In this document: piece by piece, positions 34,734-42,936 of the stretch
How positions within the stretch are numbered: position 1 is the first letter of the stretch
Layout of the letters: each line of letters starts with the position of its first letter
Translations under genes and position numbers: made by a program
The notes under the pieces: model-generated
The model's database searches: none
What the model was told of the DNA's origin: nothing
The model's input: the letters and a program-made list of their open reading frames with translations, nothing else
NCBI RefSeq assembly: GCF_014191305.1
Contig: NZ_JACHWJ010000004.1
Location: 434,001 to 498,000, forward strand
DNA from: Pseudoclavibacter helvolus
GTDB lineage: Bacteria > Actinomycetota > Actinomycetes > Actinomycetales > Microbacteriaceae
Direction: 5' to 3'
Length of the DNA stretch: 64,000 nucleotides

Positions 34734-36569
34734 ATGACTGATGCCGACGCCCGTATCGAAGCCGCACGCAGAGCACTCGAAGAGGCCACAGCCGCCCTCG
34801 CAGCCGCCGAGGCAGAAGCTGCCGCTGCCGAGCCCGCAGCAGCGGAGCCCGCAGCTGGCGTGCCCGCAGCCGCCGAGGCTGCTGTTGCCGACGCTGAAGC
34901 CGCCGAGGCCGTCGCGCCGCCAGCCGAGCCCGTTGCCGCCGCAACGGTGACGGAGGTCCTGGGCCCACTGGATGCGCAGCAGCTCGAGGCCGTCCGTGCT
35001 GGCTACGCGTTCGAGGCCCCGGCGCTCGAGATCGGCGCCATCGTGAACGGTGAGGCGGTGCCAGGCGTCCCGGTTCGCATCCCGCTCGCGATGACGAACC
35101 GGCACGGCCTGGTTGCCGGAGCGACGGGCACTGGCAAGACGAAGACCCTGCAGGTACTCGCGGAGCAGCTGTCCGCAGCCGGGGTGCCCGTGTTCGCGGC
35201 CGACATCAAGGGAGACCTTTCCGGAATCGCGACCCCGGGCGAGCCAAACGACAAGCTGCTCGCTCGCACGCGGGGCATCGGGCAGGACTGGGCGCCCGCA
35301 GCAGCGCCCACCGAGGTGTTCTCGCTCGGCGGTCGCGGAATCGGTGTGCCGATCCGCGCGACCGTCTCGAGCTTCGGCCCGCTCATGCTCTCCAAGGTGC
35401 TCGGCCTCAACAAGACGCAGGAGTCGAGCCTCGGTCTCGTCTTCCATTTCGCGGATGAGCAGGGCCTCGCGCTTGTCGACCTCTCGGACCTGCGGACGGT
35501 GCTGCAGTACCTCACGAGTGCTGAGGGCAAGGCCGAGCTCGAGGGGATCGGGGGACTCTCGAAGCAGACGGTCGGCGTGATCCTGCGTGAGCTCGTGAAC
35601 TTCTCGGAGCAGGGCGCCGACATCTTCTTCGGAGAAACTGAGATCGACACGCGCGAGTTCCTGCGCGTGACGAACGACGGTCGCGGGGTTGTGAGCCTCC
35701 TCGAGCTGCCCGGTGTGGCGAGCAACCCGGCGCTCTTCTCCACGTTCCTGATGTGGCTGCTCGCCGATCTGTTCAACGAGCTCCCGGAGGTCGGCGACCT
35801 CGACAAGCCGAAGCTCGTCTTCTTCTTCGACGAGGCGCACCTCCTGTTCTCCGGAGCTTCCAAGGCGTTCGTCGAGCAGATCACGCAGACCGTGCGTCTC
35901 ATCCGATCCAAGGGCGTCGGTATCTTCTTCGTCACCCAGACGCCCAAGGACGTGCCGGACGACGTGCTTGCCCAGCTCGGGTCGCGCATCCAGCACCAGT
36001 TGCGAGCGCACACCCCGGACGACGCCACGGCCCTCCGGCAGACGGTGCGCACCTACCCGAAGAGCGGCTACGACCTCGAGGAGGTCCTTACACAACTCGC
36101 GACGGGTGAGGCGATCGTCACCGTCATGAACGAGAAGGGCGCACCGTCTCCGGTTGCCTGGACGCGGCTGCGCGCCCCGCAGGCCTCGATGTCTCCCACC
36201 GCGGAGGCGGGACTCCAGCAGCTCGTCGCCTCCTCGTCGCTGTACCCGCGCTACTCGCAGGTGCTCGACCCGCAGTCAGCACACGAGGTGCTCACGGCGA
36301 AGATGAACGCCGCGGCTGAGCGCGAGCGGGCTGAGGCTGCGGCGCTCGAGGCTGAGAAGCAGGCGGCGAAGGACGCGAAGGAGCGGGAGCGTGCGGAGAA
36401 GGCCGCCCGCTCGCGCACGCAGACACGAACGACCACAACCTCGCGGTCGAGGCAGGACGCGGGGAGCGGCAACGTCGTCAGCGACATGCTCGGCTCGCGC
36501 ACCGGTCAGACGATCGTCCGAGAAGTTGTTCGAGGGGTGTTCGGCACGCTCTTCAAGAAGCGTCGCTGA
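34734..36569 (+). CDS. HerA-like/DUF853 FtsK-HerA superfamily ATPase
   Basis: 611 residues. An Ala/Glu-rich N-terminal helix (1-70) is followed by the DUF853 core. Walker A is GATGTGKTKTLQ (about 125) and Walker B is LVFFFDEAHLLF (about 362), with FVTQTPKDVPDDVLAQLGSRIQHQLRA as a sensor-arginine region. The C-terminus has a Lys/Glu/Arg coiled coil, then VSDMLGSRTGQTIVREVVRGVFGTLFKKRR. A DNA-translocase-like role is likely from the fold, but the cellular function is not known. TAGCCT ends 6 bases before ATG, so leaderless. Confidence 0.9.
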   Translation: MTDADARIEAARRALEEATAALAAAEAEAAAAEPAAAEPAAGVPAAAEAAVADAEAAEAVAPPAEPVAAATVTEVLGPLDAQQLEAVRAGYAFEAPALEIGAIVNGEAVPGVPVRIPLAMTNRHGLVAGATGTGKTKTLQVLAEQLSAAGVPVFAADIKGDLSGIATPGEPNDKLLARTRGIGQDWAPAAAPTEVFSLGGRGIGVPIRATVSSFGPLMLSKVLGLNKTQESSLGLVFHFADEQGLALVDLSDLRTVLQYLTSAEGKAELEGIGGLSKQTVGVILRELVNFSEQGADIFFGETEIDTREFLRVTNDGRGVVSLLELPGVASNPALFSTFLMWLLADLFNELPEVGDLDKPKLVFFFDEAHLLFSGASKAFVEQITQTVRLIRSKGVGIFFVTQTPKDVPDDVLAQLGSRIQHQLRAHTPDDATALRQTVRTYPKSGYDLEEVLTQLATGEAIVTVMNEKGAPSPVAWTRLRAPQASMSPTAEAGLQQLVASSSLYPRYSQVLDPQSAHEVLTAKMNAAAERERAEAAALEAEKQAAKDAKERERAEKAARSRTQTRTTTTSRSRQDAGSGNVVSDMLGSRTGQTIVREVVRGVFGTLFKKRR

Positions 36570-36583
36570 GTTCGGGAGCGAAA

Positions 36584-36618
36584 ACGGGGCCAGGGTCGAG
36601 ATGACCCTGGCCCCGTCT
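36584..36618. terminator. Terminator after the HerA-like gene
   Basis: ACGGGGCCAGGGTC (36584-36597) is perfectly complementary to GACCCTGGCCCCGT (36603-36616), followed by C-TT. Confidence 0.85.
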
Positions 36619-36729
36619 TGCATCGTTAGTACTGCACGCCAGTTGGCGTGCTCGTCAACTCAGGACGACTTCGGCCGCATCGCCTGCGAGATTCGCGCTG
36701 CGCTTCAGTGCCTTCTTCGACTTGGCTGC

Positions 36730-37398
36730 TCAGGCCGTCGCGACGATCGGCGCGCCCTCGCTCGGCTGTACAACGACGAATCCGGGGCCGTGGAAGGCCA
36801 GCTGGAACGACTCGCCTGAACCGCGACCGATGAGCGAGCCCATCTTGAAGTCGTTCTTGATGGTCGGCTGCAGGTTCTGCGACCAGCAGATCGCTGCCTG
36901 GGGGTCGACGAAGGTCGGCTGTACCGAGCAGTCCAGCACCATGGGCGGGCCGTCGCTCGACACGGCGACCGTTCCGTGACCGCCGAGTTCGAGGTTGAAG
37001 AGGCCGCCCGTCATCATGCCGGCGTTGGCGAGCATCTTGATGTCCCACTGCAGGTTCGCGTCGAACGCGAGCAGGTTGGACGTGTTGATGGTGATGCCCT
37101 CGCCCTCCAGCGTGAGCGTAAAGACGTCGGCGCCCTGGCGCGCGAAGAAGACCTCGCCCTGGCCGGCAACGCGCATGAGCGAGCCGCCCTCACCCGAGAC
37201 CATCTTCTTCATGAACTTGCCGAGGCCACCGGAGCCCTCGTGCTTGAAGTCGAACTGGCCCTGGTAGGCGACCATGGCGCCCTTGGCCGCGAGCACTTCT
37301 GGGCCGAAGCCGACGCGCAGCATCTTCTTGGACTGCAGCACCCAACGTTCGGTGCTCTGGCTCTCCCGGTTCGTTTCCGCGAATAGTTCGCTGCGCAT
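36730..37398 (-). CDS. AIM24-family protein
   Basis: 222 residues of beta-rich AIM24/DUF124 type. Conserved style includes MVAYQGQFDFKHEG, LMRVAGQGEVFFARQGADV, ITINTSNLLAFDANLQWDI and a closing GESFQLAFHGPGFVVVQPSEG. No catalytic residues are known. ATG 37398 is chosen because AAGGAG lies just upstream; the frame remains open further back through the downstream region of aztD. It is monocistronic. Confidence 0.88.
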   Translation of the reverse strand: MRSELFAETNRESQSTERWVLQSKKMLRVGFGPEVLAAKGAMVAYQGQFDFKHEGSGGLGKFMKKMVSGEGGSLMRVAGQGEVFFARQGADVFTLTLEGEGITINTSNLLAFDANLQWDIKMLANAGMMTGGLFNLELGGHGTVAVSSDGPPMVLDCSVQPTFVDPQAAICWSQNLQPTIKNDFKMGSLIGRGSGESFQLAFHGPGFVVVQPSEGAPIVATA

Positions 37399-37496
37399 GC
37401 TTAATCTCCTTGTTCTCTGCTTCCCCTGAAGCACGATGCCTGCATTGGCTGGGCTGAGGGGCCCGCTGTTCGGCATCCTATTGCCGTTGGCACAAG

Positions 37497-37526
37497 GGGC
37501 GCATGGGGAGTGCTCCCCATGCGCCC
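37497..37526 (-). terminator. Terminator of the azt minus-strand operon
   Basis: GGGCGCATGGGGAG (37497-37510) and CTCCCCATGCGCCC (37513-37526) are perfect complements. It lies about 60 bases past the aztD stop. Confidence 0.75.
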
Positions 37527-37585
37527 AGGGCACCGTTCAGGCTCGTGCAGTAATGCAGAGCGAGGGGTGAGCGGAACTCCTGCGG

Positions 37586-38773
37586 CTAGCTCAGGGCGAT
37601 CTCGTTGGGCACGCCCGGGAGCGCCTCCGAGGTCACGATCTCCTCGGTCTCGAGGTTGACCGCGTGGATGGTGCTGGTCGCTGGATCGGTGACGTAGGCA
37701 ACGCCGTCCTGCACCTTGAGGGCGGGGTGCGCGTCCTGCCACTCGGCCGGCCCCTCCCACGCGTCGATGACGGGGATGGACGTGACCGGGGAGCCGTCGG
37801 TCTCTGAGAAGACGTGCAGGGCGCCGTCGGAGCCGAGGATGATCGCCGCGTTGTCCGTGCCGCGGTCGAGGTCACGGAAGGTGTAGCCGACCCCCTCAGG
37901 CAGGTCGTGCACGGAGATCGTGCCCGTCTCGGTGTCGACGAGGCTGAATGCGCTCAGCAGGTAACCCTCGGCGTCCGGGTCGGACTTGTAGTCACCGACG
38001 GCGATGGAGGAGTCCTCGGCTGTGAACATGTTGCCGATGCGACCGAACTCATCAGGCGAGGAGAGCTTGGTGATCGTGCCATCCGCGTACGAGAGCGCGC
38101 CGTTCTCGCAGCCCACGATGACAACTTCGTCCCTCACGGTGCCCTCTCCGTGCACGCCGGGGCAGTCGGTCGAGCGCGCCAGCTCGTTGCCGTCGGCGTC
38201 GGTTGCCACGATGCCGGAGCGGTCGCTGAGCGTCGTGACGAAGGTGCCGTCCGAGAGCTCGGTCGAGACGCCGTGGTGCGCGGCGTCGCTCGCGACCGTC
38301 TCGGTCTCCGGCAGCTTCGTGTTGTCGGCGAGCAGCGCGTCCGTGTCGAAGATGACCGAGTCGCCGGTGCCATCAAAGAACAGCACCGTGTTGCCTGCGT
38401 GGGGGACCGCGTGGCCGGCCTTCGGCCCCTCGAACGTGACGCCGGTAAGCGCCGGCTGCTGCGTGTCGAGGACCTGGAAGCCGGCGTCGGTCGTGACGAG
38501 CACGTTGCGCCCGTCGCCGACGGGGTTGACTCGCGTGAATCCCTCAATGGGCACGTCACCGACAACCTCGAGGGTTGCGGCGTCCAGCACCACGAGTCCG
38601 CCGTCGTACGTGAGCGTGACGCGCTCGGAGGCGGGGGTGGAAGCGGAACCCGCGGGAGCCGCCGCCTCGCCGGTCGCGGCAGGGGTGGTCTGGGCGCAGC
38701 CGGTGAGAGCGAGGATGCCAAGGGCGGTGGCGGCGATGGCGCCGCGCGTCCTGGAGGGGGAAGCGATGGTCAT
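37586..38773 (-). CDS. aztD: Zinc metallochaperone AztD-like beta-propeller lipoprotein
   Basis: 395 residues. The signal peptide ends ALTGC, putting lipidated Cys at about 26. Repeating beta blades follow (GGLVVLDAATLEVVGDV, NVLVTTDAGFQVLDTQ, VAYVTDPATSTIHAVNL). His residues in GHAVPHAGNT, DAAHHGVS and PGVHGEG fit zinc binding known for AztD, which hands zinc to AztC. It is last in a minus-strand series after aztC and a second AztD-like gene. Confidence 0.85.
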   Translation of the reverse strand: MTIASPSRTRGAIAATALGILALTGCAQTTPAATGEAAAPAGSASTPASERVTLTYDGGLVVLDAATLEVVGDVPIEGFTRVNPVGDGRNVLVTTDAGFQVLDTQQPALTGVTFEGPKAGHAVPHAGNTVLFFDGTGDSVIFDTDALLADNTKLPETETVASDAAHHGVSTELSDGTFVTTLSDRSGIVATDADGNELARSTDCPGVHGEGTVRDEVVIVGCENGALSYADGTITKLSSPDEFGRIGNMFTAEDSSIAVGDYKSDPDAEGYLLSAFSLVDTETGTISVHDLPEGVGYTFRDLDRGTDNAAIILGSDGALHVFSETDGSPVTSIPVIDAWEGPAEWQDAHPALKVQDGVAYVTDPATSTIHAVNLETEEIVTSEALPGVPNEIALS

Positions 38774-38846
38774 GGAGACCCTCTCTGTGTTGTGGGGGTG
38801 CTGATTGGATTGGGGAACGTGGCCAGGCGGTCAGTAGCGCAGGCCG

Positions 38847-39773
38847 TCACTCGCTCGTCTGGGCGAGGCCCGCCGTGATGCGCTCCGTGTTGGCGCGCAT
38901 CATCTCGAGGTAGGTCTCGGCGCCGCCTCCTGCGGGCGTGAGTGACTCGGTGAAGAGCGGCTCGACGCGGACCTCGATGCCCGCCTCGTTCGCGAGGGCC
39001 TTGGCGAGGTCGTCGGGGCTCGAGGAGTCGGCGAAGATCGTCGAAACACCCGCGTCGGTGATGTCGGCGCTCAGCTCGGCGAAGTCGGCCGCGCTTGGGG
39101 CGGCGAGGGTGGTCCCGCCGGGGATGACCGTGCCGACGACGGTGAAGCCGAAGCGCTCGGCGAGGTACCCGAACACGTGGTGGTTCGTGACGAGGCTCTT
39201 CGAATCCGCCGGGATCGTGTCGAACTGGGCCTGCATCCACGAGTCGAGCTCGCCGAGCTGTCCCGAGTAGTCGGCGACCGCGGTCTCGAGCGCCGCGACG
39301 TCGATGCCCTCGACGTCGACCGCGAGGCGGTCGGCGAGGGCATCGACGACCGCCGACATGCGCGCGGGGTCGGTCCAGAAGTGCGGGTCATCCATCCCCT
39401 CGGCGTCGCCCTCCGTGTATGCGAGCGGCTCGAACGCGTCGCTCGCGACGAAGTGCGGGATGCCGGCCGCGTCGACTTGGCCGAGGTGCCGCGCGACGCC
39501 TTCTTCGAGGCCGAGCCCGTTGGACACGACGAAGTCGGCGTTCTCGATGGCGGCCGCCTCCTGGGCGGAGAGGCTGAAGGAGTGCGGGTCTGCGCCCGGC
39601 TTCATCAGGGTCGTGACGGTTGCTTGGTCGCCGACAAGCTCGGTCACCACGTCGCCCAGGATGTTGGTCGTGACGACGATCTCCGGCCTGTCCCCGGAGC
39701 CTCCCGCGCTGCAGGCGGTGAGGCCAGCGGCGATCGCGACGGCCGCGGCGCCTGAGGCGAGGAGGCGCTGCAT
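38847..39773 (-). CDS. aztC: Zinc ABC transporter substrate-binding lipoprotein (AztC/ZnuA type)
   Basis: 308 residues with lipobox AAGLTAC (Cys at about 21). Family motifs are TTNILGDVVTELVG, the first ligand His in GADPHSFSLS, DDPHFWTDP, the ligand His in LVTNHHVFGYLAERFG, and the acidic ligand in FADSSSPDD. Binds Zn or possibly Mn outside the membrane. A strong AGGAGGT sits unusually close (2 bases) to ATG 39773. No cognate permease gene is present nearby. Confidence 0.92.
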   Translation of the reverse strand: MQRLLASGAAAVAIAAGLTACSAGGSGDRPEIVVTTNILGDVVTELVGDQATVTTLMKPGADPHSFSLSAQEAAAIENADFVVSNGLGLEEGVARHLGQVDAAGIPHFVASDAFEPLAYTEGDAEGMDDPHFWTDPARMSAVVDALADRLAVDVEGIDVAALETAVADYSGQLGELDSWMQAQFDTIPADSKSLVTNHHVFGYLAERFGFTVVGTVIPGGTTLAAPSAADFAELSADITDAGVSTIFADSSSPDDLAKALANEAGIEVRVEPLFTESLTPAGGGAETYLEMMRANTERITAGLAQTSE

Positions 39774-39802
39774 GTACCTCCTGGTGGGTGTGATGTTGAT
39801 GC

Positions 39803-40957
39803 TCAGTTTCCGGTCTCGAAGGCGAAGGCGGGGGCAGTCGGCAGGTCGAGGGTGCGAGCGACCCGAGCGCCGTCCTTGTAATCGATCTCGTGCAGCGCGC
39901 TCGAGCCGGTGCCGCTCAGGTAGGCGCGGCTCGTGTCGACAGAGAGGTGGATGCTCGCCGCCGATTCCGGGGTTCCGACGAGGCCCGCCTGCGTGCCGGT
40001 CACCTCGCCGCTCTCCCCGTCGATGACGAGCAGTGTCCCCTGGCTGTCCACAGCGATGACGCGGTTGCTGTCGTCGCCGACGGCAACCGCGGTGAGGGTC
40101 GGGGCGGGGGTTGGAATGAACTGCAGCTCCTGCGTCCGGGAGGACGCGAGCCAGATGCCGCCGTCACCTGCGGGGCCGGCGACGGCGGGCCGGTGTGGGC
40201 GGCTGTCCAGAGAGGTGGGCGGGGCCGCGCCTGCGCCGTCGGTCGCGGGGTACTCGACTCTGGTGAGCACGGGGGTGGCGTCCGCGGCTTCGGCGTCTGG
40301 CTCCGCCGCGAACAGGAGCCCGTCGGAGCAGGCGAACGTGGCGCCGAGGCTCGTCTCGTGCACGGCGCTCAGGTCTGGGCATTCGAGTCCTGTGCCAAGC
40401 GCCTGGCCGTCGAGCGAGTACGGAGTGAGGACGGGCACGCCGCCGGCCGCGTCGACGGTGCTCGCGACGACCGCGCCGCCGACCGGCGCGGCGGCTGCAG
40501 CGTGCGGGGACGACGCGATGCGCGTGAGCTCCGTCATCTCGCCCTGGCCAAGCGAGAGGCGGTCGAGCACCACGGTGGTTCCCGTCGCCGCGTAGCTCAA
40601 GGTCGCGATTCCCTCGCTCGAGGAGACGCGAGCCGGGCCCGATTCCGCCAGCTCACCAGCGGTGCCAGGCGCCGCGCGGTAGTAGTGGACGTGGTCGCCG
40701 TGCGGCACCGTCCACACGCCCGTATCGATGATCTGCGTCGGGCCGGAGGCGGCACCCGCGAAGACGAACCGGCCGTCGCTGACGGCCCAGGAGGGATCCG
40801 CGACGGAGCCGAGGTCCGTGCTTTCTGCCGTGAGCAGGTTGAGGAGATGCACGGAGCCGTCGGCCCCGATACTCGCGATGCTCGACTGGGCCTCCGTGAG
40901 CTCCTCCGCGCCTTCCACGAAACCGTGCGACTGCTCCTCGGGTTCTTCCGTGGCCCC
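39803..40957 (-). CDS. AztD-like beta-propeller protein, 5'-truncated (signal peptide lost)
   Basis: About 385 codons of open frame. The sequence from TEEPEEQSHGFVEGAEELTEAQ onward looks like the start of a mature AztD-type propeller, and repeats such as GGIWLASSRTQELQFIP, NRVIAVDSQGTLLVIDG and SRAYLSGTGSSALHEIDY follow. Upstream of about 40957 the frame continues only as antisense of aztA and gives no signal peptide or start. The only nearby start is GTG 40918, inside the mature region. The gene seems to have lost its 5' end at the aztA junction and is probably non-functional. It lies 29 bp upstream of aztC. Confidence 0.6.
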   Translation of the reverse strand, partial: GATEEPEEQSHGFVEGAEELTEAQSSIASIGADGSVHLLNLLTAESTDLGSVADPSWAVSDGRFVFAGAASGPTQIIDTGVWTVPHGDHVHYYRAAPGTAGELAESGPARVSSSEGIATLSYAATGTTVVLDRLSLGQGEMTELTRIASSPHAAAAAPVGGAVVASTVDAAGGVPVLTPYSLDGQALGTGLECPDLSAVHETSLGATFACSDGLLFAAEPDAEAADATPVLTRVEYPATDGAGAAPPTSLDSRPHRPAVAGPAGDGGIWLASSRTQELQFIPTPAPTLTAVAVGDDSNRVIAVDSQGTLLVIDGESGEVTGTQAGLVGTPESAASIHLSVDTSRAYLSGTGSSALHEIDYKDGARVARTLDLPTAPAFAFETGN

Positions 40958-41636
40958 AGCGCTCGCGGGCGTCTCACTCGAGATCGGGCGCGCCGCGATC
41001 ACCGTCGTCGTCGGCCACAACGGTTCAGGCAAGAGCACGCTCCTCGGCGTGCTGGCGGGGACAACGCAGCTCACCTCGGGCTCGCTCAACTGGCGGCACT
41101 TCGACAACTCACCGGGGCGCGTCGCCTTCGTGCCGCAGCACGCGCGCCTCCCGGAGGCTTTCCCGATGACGGTCGGCGCGGCGGTCGCGATGGGCAGGTG
41201 GGGGAGTCGGCGAGGTCGACCCCGCGCGCCCCGGCGGCGAGACTGGCGCGAGGGGCGGCGCGGCCACGATGCTCAGCACGTGCGGGACGCCCTCGAACAG
41301 CTCGGGCTCGAGCCGCTGCGCGGGCGGCTCCTCGGCGAGCTCTCCGGCGGGCAGCGGCAGCGCGCGCTCGTCGCGCAGGGTATCGCCCAGGACACTGAGC
41401 TCCTGCTCCTCGACGAGCCGACCGCGGGAGTCGACGCGGAGTCGAGCGAGCGCATTGCCGCGTGCCTCGCGAGGCTCGCGGCTCGGGGCCGAACGATAGT
41501 CGTCGCGAGTCACGACGCGGGGGAGATCGCGGCGGCGGGTGCGGTGGTCGCCCTCCGAGACGGGCGGCTAGTTCCAGGGGATTTGGGCAGGGGGCACGGC
41601 CGGTTGATCCCCGGGCCGACGGGCGAACACGGGTGA
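40950..41636 (+). CDS. aztA: Zinc ABC transporter ATP-binding protein (AztA type), N-terminally truncated
   Basis: 228 residues if GTG 40950 is used. Walker A GHNGSGKSTLL, signature LSGGQRQRALVAQG, Walker B LLLLDEPTAGVD and the H-loop ASHD are intact. The usual first strand and aromatic A-loop before ALAGVSLEIGR are absent, because the sequence upstream is antisense of the AztD-like gene. A basic insertion (about residues 85-105) is also present. The AztB permease normally encoded next is missing; an unrelated HdeD gene follows. Function is doubtful. Confidence 0.65.
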   Translation: MAPALAGVSLEIGRAAITVVVGHNGSGKSTLLGVLAGTTQLTSGSLNWRHFDNSPGRVAFVPQHARLPEAFPMTVGAAVAMGRWGSRRGRPRAPRRRDWREGRRGHDAQHVRDALEQLGLEPLRGRLLGELSGGQRQRALVAQGIAQDTELLLLDEPTAGVDAESSERIAACLARLAARGRTIVVASHDAGEIAAAGAVVALRDGRLVPGDLGRGHGRLIPGPTGEHG

Positions 41637-41738
41637 CTCCGGACCCCGCTTCGTCACTAGGATGACGACAACCCCTCGATCCCCGGACGAGGAGCGTCGG
41701 CGCCGTCCAAGGCGCATCCCCCGCTGAAGGAGCCTGCA

Positions 41739-42323
41739 GTGAGCCAGTCCACCCCCATCGTGCGTTTCAACCTCAACCCGAGTCTGCTAAGCCCCAGGCA
41801 GGTGACGACGCTCCGCTGGGTGTTCGGCATCGGAGGAGCCGTCGCGCTCATCCTCGGCATCGTCGCGCTCGCGTTCCCCGTGAAGGCGCTCACGGCCATC
41901 GCCTGGATCTTCGGCCTCTTCTTCGTCTTCTCCGGCGCGCTCCGGCTCATCCAGGCCATCGTCTCCAAGGGCCTCCCCACGGGGTGGCGCGTCTTCAACG
42001 GCATCGTCGGCCTGCTCCTGGTCGCCGGTGGCGTCATCGCCCTGGTCCAGCCGGCGGCGCTCATCGACGCGCTTGGCATCCTCATCGCCGTCACCTGGAT
42101 CATCGAGGGCATCGCCTCACTCGCGGATGCGTCACCCGACCAGTCGCGCTGGTTCGCGATCCTCTCCGGTGTGCTCAGCATCGTCGCGGGCCTGCTGATC
42201 CTGCTGTGGCCGGCCGGGATCGTCGTCGTTGTGCTCTGGATCGTCGCGTTCATCCTTATCATCGGCGGCATCACGCAGCTCGTCATGGCGTTCCGCTTTG
42301 GCAAGAACGTCAAGAAGGCGTAG
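41739..42323 (+). CDS. HdeD/DUF308-family membrane protein
   Basis: 194 residues with six hydrophobic segments arranged in repeated pairs, typical of HdeD-type proteins (WVFGIGGAVALILGIVAL, AIAWIFGLFFVFSGALRL, GLLLVAGGVIAL, ILIAVTWIIEGIASL, ILSGVLSIVAGLLILLWP). Linked to acid or stress tolerance in other bacteria; mechanism unknown. GTG 41739 has AAGGAG upstream. It is 6 bp before the DoxX-like gene, so they form an operon. Confidence 0.88.
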   Translation: MSQSTPIVRFNLNPSLLSPRQVTTLRWVFGIGGAVALILGIVALAFPVKALTAIAWIFGLFFVFSGALRLIQAIVSKGLPTGWRVFNGIVGLLLVAGGVIALVQPAALIDALGILIAVTWIIEGIASLADASPDQSRWFAILSGVLSIVAGLLILLWPAGIVVVVLWIVAFILIIGGITQLVMAFRFGKNVKKA

Positions 42324-42329
42324 GCGACC

Positions 42330-42785
42330 ATGGCGATCAAGAGTTCCGAGATCCGTCTCGCCGAGGAGGCACCAGCCTCGCGGCTTCGCACGTTCAAGCG
42401 AATCCTCCTCGGAGGCTTCCTCGTCTTTGCGGGGGTCACCCACCTGACCGTGGCTCGCGAGGAGTTCACGGCGCAGGTCCCGAAGTCCGTGACCAAGTAC
42501 GTGCCGGTGACGACCGACCAGGTTGTGCTCGCATCCGGTGTCGCAGAAATCGCGCTCGGGCTCTCGCTGCTCTTCGCACGCCGTGCCCAGCGGCCGACCG
42601 TCGGCTGGGTCGCCGCCGGCTTCTTCGCCGCCGTGTTCCCCGGGAACATCGCGCAGTTCGTGCACCGCCGCGACGCGTTCGGGCTCGACACCGACAAGAA
42701 GCGCTTCCTGCGCCTCTTCTTCCAGCCAGTGCTCGTCGCCTGGTCGCTCTACTCGACGGGCGCCTGGCGCCGCCGCCTCAAGTAG
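42330..42785 (+). CDS. DoxX-like small membrane protein
   Basis: 151 residues with four predicted membrane segments (about 25-45, 63-82, 90-108 and 126-142). FLVFAGVTHLTVAREEF and the closing helices resemble the DoxX/MauE-like group of four-helix proteins. FPGNIAQFVHRRDAFGLDTD is a conserved-looking loop. The role is unknown. It is co-transcribed with the HdeD-type gene. Confidence 0.75.
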   Translation: MAIKSSEIRLAEEAPASRLRTFKRILLGGFLVFAGVTHLTVAREEFTAQVPKSVTKYVPVTTDQVVLASGVAEIALGLSLLFARRAQRPTVGWVAAGFFAAVFPGNIAQFVHRRDAFGLDTDKKRFLRLFFQPVLVAWSLYSTGAWRRRLK

Positions 42786-42814
42786 CTCGCGCACCCACCC
42801 ACCGACGCACCAAC

Positions 42815-42886
42815 AGTTTCGGGATGGGTTTCTCATCTCGGGATGGCTTGCAAGCCATCCCGAAGCGAGAAACCCATCCCGAAACT
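42815..42886. repeat. REP-like nested palindrome, copy 1
   Basis: A 72-bp element. The outer 20-bp arms (42815-42834 and 42867-42886) are perfect complements. Inside, TCGGGATGGCTTG and CAAGCCATCCCGA (42838-42863) form a perfect 26-bp palindrome. GCACCCAC (42791) and GTGGGTGC (42894) extend the symmetry. The unit CGGGATGG occurs twice in each orientation. It lies between convergent genes, and a related copy is at 51358-51423. Confidence 0.85.
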
Positions 42887-42936
42887 CTTTGCTGTGGGTG
42901 CGGCGGCCGGCGCCGGTGCGCCGAGACCGCAGGTGG

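Noticed and set aside
34245-36095. A very long minus-strand open frame (over 600 codons) opposite the HerA-like gene
   Set aside because: Only its last ~150 codons, from ATG 34700, are a real SRPBCC-fold gene. The rest is antisense of the HerA-like ATPase, whose Walker motifs are clear.
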